From assembly GCA_965660945.1 (NCBI GenBank), contig CBFIBS010000005.1, positions 75,107 to 139,106 on the forward strand: a stretch of DNA of 64,000 nt. Reading direction: 5' to 3'. Under the pieces are notes generated by a model, which worked only from the letters and a program-made list of their open reading frames with translations, made no database searches and was not told the origin of the DNA. Shown here one piece after another: positions 17,942-24,740 of this stretch. The translations under genes and the position numbers were made by a program. Within the stretch, counting starts at the first letter, position 1; the number at the start of each line of letters is the position of its first letter. This stretch comes from UBA7985 sp002711265 (lineage in GTDB: Bacteria > Pseudomonadota > Alphaproteobacteria > UBA7985).

Positions 17942-18664
17942 ATGCTTTCACAGCTTCTGTTGTCCCTCTTGCCGCCTGTGATTTACCGGGCTCCCTTATG
18001 GCTGTTCCGCCGCCTCCGGCACGGTGGTTTGCCAACACTCCCGACCGAATTCCGTAAGGTCCGACGCGGCCATCACGGCCTTTACAAGCTGATCAAGGAC
18101 TACAGCTTTGACACCGTGCTGGACGTCGGCGCTGGAGCCGGTGCGCACGCCGCCGTCCTGCACGCGAACCGGAAAGCCGTCACTGCGATTGATTTCGGGA
18201 CGTCAGTCTACGCAGAGCACCGGTCATCGTCCGTGCCGTGGCAGCGGGTCGATATCGACTTTTTTGATTTCACCCCGGAGACAGCTTTCGACTGCGTCTG
18301 GGCCTGCCACGTGCTGGAGCATCAGACCGATCCAGGCGCCTTCATCAGGCGCTGCATCGCTCTGACCAAGCCAGATGGGATCATCGCGATTACCGTCCCC
18401 CCGCTCAAGCACCGGATTGTCGGTGGCCATCTGTCGCTCTGGAACGCCGGATTGCTGCTCTACCAACTGACCTTCAACGGCCTCGACACGCGTGACGCAG
18501 CAATTTGCAGCTATGGATATAACGTGACTGTCATCGTCAGAAACACAGCGCGGCCGCCGGTATCGCTGGATCATGACAAGGGCGATCTGCTCAGGCTCAA
18601 GCCCTTTATGCCGGCCTTCGTTGACGAGCCATTCGAGGGTCGCATCCACCGCTGGAACTGGTGA
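17942..18664 (+). CDS. Class I SAM-dependent methyltransferase
   Basis: A 240-residue protein with a hydrophobic, basic N-terminal 30 residues that may touch the membrane, followed by a Rossmann methyltransferase domain. Motif I is DVGAGAG at residues 61-67, the acidic end of strand 2 is AIDFG, and the HVLEH motif (common in methyltransferase family 11 and 12 proteins) sits near residue 120. The post-motif strand is DGIIAITVPP. The substrate cannot be inferred. It lies immediately left of the tRNA-Gly island and is the last gene before the attL-like repeat. Confidence 0.8.
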   Translation: MLSQLLLSLLPPVIYRAPLWLFRRLRHGGLPTLPTEFRKVRRGHHGLYKLIKDYSFDTVLDVGAGAGAHAAVLHANRKAVTAIDFGTSVYAEHRSSSVPWQRVDIDFFDFTPETAFDCVWACHVLEHQTDPGAFIRRCIALTKPDGIIAITVPPLKHRIVGGHLSLWNAGLLLYQLTFNGLDTRDAAICSYGYNVTVIVRNTARPPVSLDHDKGDLLRLKPFMPAFVDEPFEGRIHRWNW

Positions 18665-18732
18665 CGGCTCACGCGTGAAAAGCCGCAGCATACGCGGCCA
18701 GTGCTCAGGGTGCCGGGGGCTGTCAGATCGCC

Positions 18733-18814
18733 GATATGAGAGAAAATGGAGCGGGCGATGAGATTCGAATTCACGACACCTAGCATGGCAAGCTAGTGCT
18801 CTACCCCTGAGCTA
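18733..18814 (-). repeat. attL-like direct repeat: truncated, mutated copy of tRNA-Gly
   Basis: This 82-base block matches 23251-23332 at all but three positions. It contains tRNA-Gly(GCC) sequence from the D-arm through the 3' CCA plus 14 bases beyond, but the first seven or eight bases of the acceptor stem are replaced by unrelated sequence, so it cannot fold as a tRNA. One change falls in the T-stem (G-C broken) and one in the acceptor strand. It marks the left edge of an inserted element. Confidence 0.85.
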
Positions 18815-18912
18815 AATATCTGCGAAGGTGAATTTTTTCTAAGATAGCCGAATTAACTCGGCTAGTGGGCCCAGGTGTGGCTCAATCAATTTTTGTACCC
18901 ATAAATTAAAGC

Positions 18913-19668
18913 TCAAGGGATCGCTTTTTGTGGAGAGCTATAATTGCGTGCAGCGGCGAGAAGCTCAGAGGCGTCCGGGTCAATAATCCCAATTTCACTC
19001 AACTGAACGACCGTGCTTTCTAGATATTCAAGGCTAGTCCCTAAGATACCAGTGCCTGTTGCAGCAAAGCGTATTTGCTCCAGCCGAGTGATATCTTGGC
19101 GAATGTGAGGCTGCTCGTGGTCAGCAACAAACGTCAGCGCTACCTGGCTCGTGCCATCGATTTCAATTGGTACAAATACCGCCAAGTAACCTGGCGCAAT
19201 CAACTCACGACGGAACAGGATCTCGGTTTCTTTATCCATTTTTTCTGAGGTGATCTTGAAGGCTAATCCCTCGCAGCCTTGGCCTTGATCTAAAGCAGCC
19301 ATTAATCCAGGTTTCTCACTAGTGCCTCTCCCACCTTTGTCGTCCACCAGAATAAATCGGCGTTGATGATTCGGGGCAAAGGCACGGCGCACTTCAGAAA
19401 AATCGATTGCCGGATCCCACATTAATGAGGCGTAGCCGAAAACATACAGATCACCAGTGTGTTGAGAGAGAGCCTCTGAGCGAAGTCGCTCACGAACATC
19501 GTCTTCGTAAAAGTCGATCTGCAGCTCTTGGCCGCTGTTTTCTATTTGGGCCCTAATCTTCTCGGTAGTGATTGACCGGTAGAATGAGTCCCTGAAGGGC
19601 TTGATCAGTTGGCGAAGCTCGGGATGGAAATGAAACGGATCTTTTATAGGGCTCGTCTTTGGCATCAT
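18913..19668 (-). CDS. ChaC-like gamma-glutamylcyclotransferase
   Basis: About 251 residues. The segment VFGYASLMWDP near residue 77 corresponds to the substrate loop of ChaC (usually YGSL; here YASL), followed by the RGTSEKPGLMAAL segment, the CEGLAFKI strand and the catalytic-glutamate region LFRREL. GTGILGTSLEYLEST closes the domain. ChaC enzymes split glutathione into 5-oxoproline and Cys-Gly. A 70-residue N-terminal helical region (HPELRQLIKPFRDSFYRS) precedes the fold. The start is uncertain: ATGs at 19677, 19668 and 19665 are all possible, and a longer frame would overlap the divergent gene. Composition is more AT-rich than outside the island. Confidence 0.75.
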   Translation of the reverse strand: MMPKTSPIKDPFHFHPELRQLIKPFRDSFYRSITTEKIRAQIENSGQELQIDFYEDDVRERLRSEALSQHTGDLYVFGYASLMWDPAIDFSEVRRAFAPNHQRRFILVDDKGGRGTSEKPGLMAALDQGQGCEGLAFKITSEKMDKETEILFRRELIAPGYLAVFVPIEIDGTSQVALTFVADHEQPHIRQDITRLEQIRFAATGTGILGTSLEYLESTVVQLSEIGIIDPDASELLAAARNYSSPQKAIP

Positions 19669-19768
19669 GTATCCCATTGTGAGGTAAAATTTTAAAACGG
19701 GGCTCTTGTGGTCGTCACAAATACGAAGTCCTATCATCTCGACCAAATCATCAGCGGAGGAGTTCGAT

Positions 19769-20062
19769 ATGCACATTCAGGTCATTAACTTTGAGTTAAA
19801 TATTCCCCACGAAGACTACATTGCAGGAGCAACAGAAGCAGCATCGGTATTTGCAGAAATGCCAGGACTTATCAGCAAGCACTGGCTTGGTGATAAGGAA
19901 AACCAAATCTACGGTGGAGTATACGTCTGGGAAAGCAAAGAAGCTTGTGAAGCCTACAAAGCAGGTCCCGTATTTGCTGACGTCATGAGCAACGAAATGT
20001 ACAAGAATCAGTCCTCAAAAGACTATGGTGTGCTCGATGGACCCACGGCGATCACTGCTTGA
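19769..20062 (+). CDS. YdhR-like putative monooxygenase (dimeric alpha-beta barrel)
   Basis: A 97-residue protein resembling YdhR, a small homodimeric ferredoxin-like alpha-beta barrel grouped with cofactor-free monooxygenases. Diagnostic segments are the opening strand IQVINFELN, the central MPGLISKHWLGD, and YGGVYVWESKEACEAY. The ATG at 19769 has a very strong GGAGGAG ribosome-binding site five bases upstream, so the shorter start is preferred over an ATG at 19706. It is the first gene of a four-gene plus-strand run inside the tRNA-Gly island and is divergent from the ChaC-like gene. No substrate is known. Confidence 0.8.
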   Translation: MHIQVINFELNIPHEDYIAGATEAASVFAEMPGLISKHWLGDKENQIYGGVYVWESKEACEAYKAGPVFADVMSNEMYKNQSSKDYGVLDGPTAITA

Positions 20063-20104
20063 GGCCCTTGTGCCGACCGACAAAAAAATGAACGGAACAA
20101 AAAA

Positions 20105-20374
20105 ATGAAGATCATCTCGTCAGTTGAACTGACTAAAGGCTATCAGCACTGGAAGAGCCTTTTTGATGCCAACGAACAATTGCGCAATGAGCATGGCGTG
20201 CAGGTTTTGGCAGTGGGTCATGAGCCCGACAATGAAAACAAGGTCTGGACCTGCATCGAGGTAGAATCCATGGAAAAAATGATGGCAATGGCCAATTCGC
20301 CAGGGATGATCAAACTTCGTGAAGAAGCTGGTGCAAAGATTGAGACCCAAACTTGGACGCAGCTCGTAGAGTAG
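20105..20374 (+). CDS. DUF3764-like small protein, copy A
   Basis: An 89-residue protein without signal or membrane segment. It shares a pattern with the next gene: a strand ending in TKGYQHWKSLF (ITKGFETWKQMV in copy B), a loop with HGVQVLAVGHEPD, then a strand rich in Val/Cys and a helix MMAMANSPGMIKLREEAGA. This looks like a ferredoxin-like alpha-beta barrel of the DUF3764 type, found in marine cyanobacteria and proteobacteria; no activity is known. It follows the YdhR-like gene by 42 bases and is AT-richer than the chromosome around the island. Confidence 0.65.
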   Translation: MKIISSVELTKGYQHWKSLFDANEQLRNEHGVQVLAVGHEPDNENKVWTCIEVESMEKMMAMANSPGMIKLREEAGAKIETQTWTQLVE

Positions 20375-20424
20375 CCGCTTAGTGCGGCTCTCTCAGTAGT
20401 TAAAATCAAAAAGCAGAGGCAGAT

Positions 20425-20739
20425 ATGTCAATACTCGTTAAGGGTCAGATCACCATCACCAAAGGCTTCGAGACTTGGAAGCAAATGGTCTACGAACAAG
20501 ACGGGAAGCTGGCAGAGCACGGCATCAAGTTTCTCTTTGCTGGAACTGAAAAAGATGACCCTGAAAAGCTTCATGTCGTGATGATGTTCCCGAATATGGA
20601 GGCCATTCAGGCATTCCAAGGTGACGAAGAGCTCACGGAGAAGCGTCGGCTAGCCGGTGCCGTGATTGAGAGTGGAGTGATGACACCTATCTCAGGTGAT
20701 TTCTTCACCAATTACCCCGATGCCTTTATCAGCCACTGA
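20425..20739 (+). CDS. DUF3764-like small protein, copy B
   Basis: A 104-residue paralogue of the preceding gene, 50 bases downstream. Shared features are the ITKGFETWKQM opening, HGIKFLFAGTEKDDPEKLHVVMMF, and a helix MEAIQAFQGDEELTEKRRLAG with the same spacing; the C-terminus is about 15 residues longer and ends in a short aromatic tail. Start at the ATG at 20425 has AGAGG upstream (CAGAGGCAGAT). The pair looks like an old tandem duplication that has diverged strongly. Function unknown. Confidence 0.7.
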   Translation: MSILVKGQITITKGFETWKQMVYEQDGKLAEHGIKFLFAGTEKDDPEKLHVVMMFPNMEAIQAFQGDEELTEKRRLAGAVIESGVMTPISGDFFTNYPDAFISH

Positions 20740-20807
20740 ACTGACGCCCAGTGTAGAGAGGTCGGAGGGGGTCTGAGATACCACAACGCTCGGAAGGGAA
20801 TGTTTAG

Positions 20808-21113
20808 ATGAACGTGGTTAAGTTCAGCGCCGCCTTTATCGGTGGTGCTTTATGCTTAGTCGTTAGCTTCTTCATTCTGACGTTTAATGCCTTGCCGGTA
20901 TTGTCCCGTGTCGTCACTGGATCTGAGTGAGGCATACATCCGCTCTTTGTCCCTCTCTCACTCATTCTCAATGTTCTGGCAATCTGGATCGGAGCAGGTT
21001 TCGCCCCCAAAGTTTGGAAGCGAGGGATTAGGGCTGGTACCGTGATGCTGGCGCTACTCGCTGTTCTGGCAACATTGGGATACTTTTTTGTGATTTGGCT
21101 AGCAGTAGGCTAG
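20808..21113 (+). pseudogene. Small membrane protein interrupted by one in-frame TGA
   Basis: From the ATG at 20808 (good GGAAGGGA site upstream) the frame reads 40 codons, meets TGA at 20928-20930, and then continues open for 60 codons to TAG at 21111. Both sides are membrane-like: one segment before (FIGGALCLVVSFFILTF) and two after (LSLILNVLAIWIGAGF and LALLAVLATLGYFFVIWLAV). The joined product would be a coherent 101-residue three-pass protein. A TGG-to-TGA change at codon 41 is the simplest cause. No close family is recognised. Confidence 0.6.
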
Positions 21114-21223
21114 CAAAGCCAAGGCTTATGGAACGGCTCAAAGGAGATGCGCACCTGGCCATATTTTCTTTATGTCGCTCGGCGAGGTGCATACTTAAGA
21201 ATACCCGAGCAAGCTGTGCTGAA

Positions 21224-21265
21224 AGCGGGAAACCATCCCGCTAAACGGCTAGGACGGGCCGTTTT
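21224..21265 (+). terminator. Double hairpin ending the island's plus-strand run
   Basis: The stem AGCGGGA/TCCCGCT is followed at once by AAACGGC/GCCGTTT, whose 3' arm merges into TTTT. It lies 110 bases after the interrupted membrane gene. The rest of 21114-21328 holds nothing I can support. Confidence 0.6.
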
Positions 21266-21328
21266 CAGTGCCACACACACATGACAATCACATGAAAGTT
21301 CGGGATTTTTTCCTCATCCAAAAACGCA

Positions 21329-21359
21329 AACAGGGACCACGCCAACCATAGTCCCTGTT
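21329..21359 (-). terminator. Intrinsic terminator of the SnoaL-like gene (repeat copy 1)
   Basis: On the minus strand the stem AACAGGGAC/GTCCCTGTT is followed by TGCGTTTTTGG. It closely resembles the terminator at 21904-21931, including a shared CTACCTC block just upstream. Confidence 0.75.
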
Positions 21360-21399
21360 ACTGTGTGCGTCGTAGAGGTAGGCTTTTGAAGCCGCAGAC

Positions 21400-21774
21400 T
21401 TAAAGAGCCTTCATCACGTGTGCGATCTTCTGGCTATCATCAAAAATATGGAATGTCTTGATCTTACCGTCTTCGATGACGTCGTAGTGGCCAGAGTAGC
21501 TGTCTAAACCTTCAGAGGTCAGGTGGACATGAACGAAAACGTGGCCGTTTTCCTCAACCATGTGCAGTGGAACCACACTCAGGCCTGGGTAGTGGCTGGG
21601 CAGGTGAGCAAGATGATTAGCCATCCAATCACCAACGCCATTATAGGTGCGTGAAAACTTGTGCATGCCATTCACAACAATGGTGGCATCTTCAGCGAAT
21701 AGCGAGGCGAAGGTTTCCATATCGCCAGATGCGAAGCAATCATAAGCAGATTGGACAATCTCTTTCGGTGTCAT
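21400..21774 (-). CDS. SnoaL-like (NTF2-fold) protein
   Basis: A 124-residue protein with the SnoaL/NTF2 cone fold signature: N-terminal helix IVQSAYDCFASGDMETFASLFAED, the strand ATIVVNG, and the C-terminal HYDVIEDGKIKTFHIFDD. Members act as polyketide cyclases, isomerases, hydrolases or ligand-binding proteins, so the reaction cannot be named. It is inside the tRNA-Gly island, transcribed opposite to the YdhR/DUF3764 run, and has its own terminator. Lower GC than the core genome. Confidence 0.8.
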   Translation of the reverse strand: MTPKEIVQSAYDCFASGDMETFASLFAEDATIVVNGMHKFSRTYNGVGDWMANHLAHLPSHYPGLSVVPLHMVEENGHVFVHVHLTSEGLDSYSGHYDVIEDGKIKTFHIFDDSQKIAHVMKAL

Positions 21775-21903
21775 TCTTGAATTCCTTTCAACGATAGGGG
21801 CTTCATACTAACGACAAGCCGCCTAGGATCTATTGATTAGCGAACCAGCATGCGCCGAAGTTCATTACTCTTTCGTGACGTTACGAACAGTATAGCAAGC
21901 AAA

Positions 21904-21931
21904 CAGGGACCACGGCGTAACGCAGTCCCTG
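21904..21931 (-). terminator. Intrinsic terminator of the 22023-22427 gene (repeat copy 2)
   Basis: On the minus strand the stem CAGGGAC/GTCCCTG is followed by TTTGCTTGCT. It is a near relative of the hairpin at 21329-21359, and each follows a different island gene. Confidence 0.65.
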
Positions 21932-22022
21932 CTGATCTGTCGGAAGGCGAGGTAGGTGCTAGCGATGACACTTACTGGAATTAAGCCTTCAAGCTATCCG
22001 AATGCCTATGACCTCCAATTGG

Positions 22023-22427
22023 TCAATCGACGACGTGAATTTCCCACGACGCCACGCCGTCAGCGTCAACATCCCAGCTGTAGACGCAGGCTTTACCGTT
22101 CAATTCAGAGAAGGCTTCAGAGTGGCTTGCAAAGTAAACTGCACCACGAAACTTCGACCCACCATCTTCAGTAGGATGACCTGCGCCGGTAGCACGATAG
22201 GTTGCAGCGCCGGCTTGTGACAAAATCACACCAGAGTTGGGACACTCGCCGAAGAAGGAGCCATCAGGCTGCATCTCCGCCTGATAGGTGGCCATGAACT
22301 GGACTGGATGTCCTAGGAGAGTGCCTTCTCCTTCAGCCGAAGTTTCGAGCTTAGGCATCCCATATCCACTAGGTAGTGCTTTGACCTCAGTGGCACCCTG
22401 CATCGAGCCTACATGTTTTCCGAGCAT
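22023..22427 (-). CDS. Hypothetical island protein, probable beta-barrel
   Basis: A 134-residue protein with many short beta-prone segments and conserved-looking Gly turns (EGEGTLLGHPVQFMATYQAEM, FRGAVYFASHSEAF, CVYSWDVDADG). The alternation suggests an all-beta barrel such as the allene-oxide-cyclase-like or DUF3224-like folds, but I cannot assign it. It has no signal peptide or membrane segment. It is flanked by its own terminator and the recombinase remnant, and it shares the lower GC of the island. Confidence 0.65.
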   Translation of the reverse strand: MLGKHVGSMQGATEVKALPSGYGMPKLETSAEGEGTLLGHPVQFMATYQAEMQPDGSFFGECPNSGVILSQAGAATYRATGAGHPTEDGGSKFRGAVYFASHSEAFSELNGKACVYSWDVDADGVASWEIHVVD

Positions 22428-22573
22428 CTGATTTTCCTTCGTAAGTTAATCGTTGAAGGAGTATGAGACAGGGTGAATGTTACCGTCTTATGCACTCGTA
22501 TTCATTTCAGGGTCATGAAGCTGATAGGTGTCGTGTTTCAGAAGTAACCGACTGGTATAGTGGAGGCCTGAAG

Positions 22574-23200
22574 TCAGTACGCTAGCTGGTCAACATAACC
22601 CCAGTCCTCCTGAGCGTTGATCTTCTCCGCTGCCTATTTCAGCACTGACAGACTGTAGCCCGTACCATAGCCCTGAGCGACCACAGAGGACTGCTTGGTC
22701 TTGTGGCCCATCACAGATAGTCCAACACCGCCAAGTCCACCCCTGCGGCCCCTCCGCGGTCCTTGAAGGCATGTCTGGCGCTGTAAGAGGTTAAATTCCG
22801 ATCACTGTCGTCACCCCAAGTGGCAAAGAACCGCTTTTTGAGTGTAGCGCTGAGTGTCGAGTTGCCGCCCCCTAGCCAACCAGCAAACCGATCAAGTCGC
22901 CGTCGTTGTTCAGCTTCGGAATTTTTCTGGGTATTTGGCGTTCGACCGTGCTTAAGGCGGTTCTCACGCACTTAAAACTCAGCAGCATCTTTCAGGCTGT
23001 AATCCGAACGAAGAGACGCTTTGCCAATCAGCTTCCCGCAGTTTCGAGGCTCTCAGCTTACGCTCAAGTTCTCGTTGGCCTGCGATTCTCTGGACATCCG
23101 CAGGGTACATTCGACGGAAATAGTACGAATTGTTTCGTGTCGTTAAGTGCTTTGGTATCCGCAATTTGTACCTGATTTTGTACTCATCGCAAACGCACAA
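22574..23200 (-). pseudogene. Decayed tyrosine recombinase (integrase) of the island
   Basis: Remains of a phage-type integrase in at least three pieces. An N-terminal part (from 23200) reads IPKHLTTRNNSYYFRRMYPADV, the DUF6538-like start of many tRNA-targeting integrases. In another frame (22711-22971) come RRLDRFAGWLGGG and SYSARHAFKDRGGAAGVD, the catalytic box with Arg and the HxxR-like SARHAFKDR. A further frame change gives MGHKTKQSSVVAQGYG, which would hold the active-site Tyr region, then an internal stop. Most of the central catalytic domain is missing. It sits next to the tRNA-Gly end, where an integrase is expected. Confidence 0.8.
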
Positions 23201-23224
23201 AACCCCCTGCGGGTCCTAAAGCAT

Positions 23225-23252
23225 TGGCCCTACAGTGGATTTGAACCACTGA
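23225..23252 (-). repeat. Possible 3' fragment of a second tRNA
   Basis: On the minus strand the sequence reads a T-arm, AGTGG-TTCAAAT-CCACT, followed by GTAGGGCC, which looks like the T-arm and acceptor strand of a tRNA other than tRNA-Gly. No other tRNA parts are nearby. It may be an attachment-site scar. Confidence 0.35.
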
Positions 23253-23332
23253 TCTGAGAGAAAATGGAGCGGGTGATGAGATTCGAACTCACGACACCTA
23301 GCATGGCAAGCTAGTGCTCTACCCCTGAGCTA
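23251..23332 (-). repeat. attR-like direct repeat within intact tRNA-Gly
   Basis: Right-hand copy of the 82-base block at 18733-18814, with three mismatches. It covers the tRNA-Gly gene from the D-arm to beyond the CCA end. The two copies enclose 4.4 kb of island. Confidence 0.85.
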
Positions 23333-23339
23333 CACCCGC
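23265..23339 (-). tRNA. tRNA-Gly (GCC)
   Basis: A complete 75-base gene including encoded CCA. The acceptor pairs GCGGGTG with CACCCGC, the D-arm is GCTC...GAGC, the anticodon stem CTAGC/GCTAG closes the loop TTGCCAT with anticodon GCC, and the T-loop is TTCGAAT. It is the integration target of the adjacent island, whose left end carries a truncated copy. Confidence 0.97.
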
Positions 23340-23463
23340 GCCGTTGGTGAGAGGCTGTCTATCGTCCCGCCGGGCATAGATCAAGCGCTTATTGCCAAAT
23401 CCAGCGGCCTTTAGGCTATGGTGGGTTCTGGGTTGCGAAAGTTGCGGTCAGGAGTCGCCGTAA

Positions 23464-23763
23464 TCAACCATCAGCGCCATCATTCAGGGGCGGTCGATCG
23501 AGAATACTGACGATATCGCGCAGGATCTTTTCGGCCCCGGGACCGCTGCAGCTGACATCGAGGTCCGCGCCGCGCCGCCAACCCAGCCGGGCGATGGAAT
23601 CGGCGCTGTCACCACTGACTTCCACGTCTCCACTGCGCAATCGGATAGAGACGGCAGGATAGGCGGCGGCGATGCGGGCCACGCGGCGCGCTACTTCGCG
23701 CCGCAGGACGGGTCCGTTCTTCATGATAAATCGTGATTCAGCGAACTCTGCCACTGTTGTCAT
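23464..23763 (-). CDS. HPr-like protein lacking the phosphorylatable histidine
   Basis: About 99 residues from the ATG at 23763 (a GTG at 23793 is an alternative). Strand and helix order match HPr of the phosphotransferase system: SRFIMKNGPVLRREVARRV, then VEVSGDSADSIARL and a GPGAEKILRDIVSIL final helix. Where HPr has the active site GLHARPA, this protein has VLRREVA; aligned by the preceding Asn, the His15 position is Arg21. The Ser46-like region (GDSADS) keeps a serine. It follows rapZ as HPr does in the usual alphaproteobacterial cluster, but the EIIA gene is absent. Probably a regulatory relic or repurposed protein. Confidence 0.65.
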   Translation of the reverse strand: MTTVAEFAESRFIMKNGPVLRREVARRVARIAAAYPAVSIRLRSGDVEVSGDSADSIARLGWRRGADLDVSCSGPGAEKILRDIVSILDRPPLNDGADG

Positions 23764-23899
23764 CCAGCCAGTGTATGGATCAGCACAAAACACCAGTTAC
23801 CTTAGTACATTTTCACTGCGCGAAAACAGGACAGAAGATGAAAAGCCGGGATAAGTCTACCTTTCCGGTCTCCGGCTGGCATGTTATCGGACTCATCAC

Positions 23900-24736
23900 T
23901 CAAGTGTTGGCGATGCTGGTATCCCGGTGCACGACTTTGGCAGAGTGGCCCGTTTCCGCTAACCACTGCCCCAGCCGTTCCGCCATGAAAACCGACCGGT
24001 GGCGGCCGCCAGTGCAGCCCATGGCAATCGTGAAGTAGGCCCGGCCTTCGTCGGCCTGGCGGCGCACAATCAGGGTCAGAAGCTGCTGCAGATCGCTGAA
24101 AAATACTGGAAAATCCGGATCAGCGGCCACGTAGGCCGCCACGCCCGCATCCATGCCGGTTTGCTCCCGCAGGGCCGGATCATAGTAGGGGTTGCGCAGC
24201 CAGCGCAGGTCGATCACCAGATCGGCCTCGGGCGGCAGGCCATTGCGGTAGCCGAACGACATGACGCGCAGGGTCGGCCCCCGGCCGCCCCCCTCGACCA
24301 GGTTCGCCATGCTCTCCCGGAGCTGAGGCAACCGAAGCGCAGTGGTATCGATCACCTCGTCCGCCATGCTTCGGCGTGCGTGCGCCTTGCTGCGCTCTTG
24401 CCGCAGGGCATCGGTCAGGCCCTCGCCCCGGTCAAAGGGATGCACCCGGCGTGCCTCGCTGTAACGGCGGAGGAGCGTGGCTTCATCAGCTTCAAGAAAC
24501 ACGTGCGTCAGGGTCCAATCAGCCGGCAGCTCTGGCAGGGTTTCTTCGCCCTCGACGGAGGATGTCGGCCAGCCGACAGCAACACGGGTCACGCCCTCAG
24601 CCTGCAGCAACAGGGGCCAGACCGAGGTCGGCACGGCGTCGCTGGCCTGAAACCCCAGATCGGACAGGGCGGCGAGCGCGGCGTTGCGGCCTGCGCCAGA
24701 AAGGCCGGAGACGAGGATGAGGCGTTTTTGAGCCAT
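23900..24736 (-). CDS. rapZ: RapZ-family protein with degenerate P-loop
   Basis: A 278-residue member of the RapZ (YvcJ) family. The C-terminal domain is well kept: MSFGYRNGLPPEADLVIDLRW..., NPYYDPALREQTG, PVFFSDLQQLL and MGCTGGRHRSVF. In E. coli this domain binds amino-sugar phosphate and small RNAs. The N-terminal nucleotide-binding loop is GLSGAGRNAAL: the Walker A lysine is Arg17 and the following Ser/Thr is Asn18, so ATP/GTP hydrolysis is doubtful. It starts 4 bases after chvG, in the alphaproteobacterial chvI-chvG-hprK-rapZ order, but hprK is missing between them. Confidence 0.9.
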   Translation of the reverse strand: MAQKRLILVSGLSGAGRNAALAALSDLGFQASDAVPTSVWPLLLQAEGVTRVAVGWPTSSVEGEETLPELPADWTLTHVFLEADEATLLRRYSEARRVHPFDRGEGLTDALRQERSKAHARRSMADEVIDTTALRLPQLRESMANLVEGGGRGPTLRVMSFGYRNGLPPEADLVIDLRWLRNPYYDPALREQTGMDAGVAAYVAADPDFPVFFSDLQQLLTLIVRRQADEGRAYFTIAMGCTGGRHRSVFMAERLGQWLAETGHSAKVVHRDTSIANT

Positions 24737-24740
24737 GGGT

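Noticed and set aside
20928..20930. Selenocysteine insertion at the in-frame TGA
   Set aside because: No Cys-type motif surrounds it, and the residue is predicted to be in a loop of a membrane protein; a Trp codon mutation is simpler. Left as a checkable possibility only.
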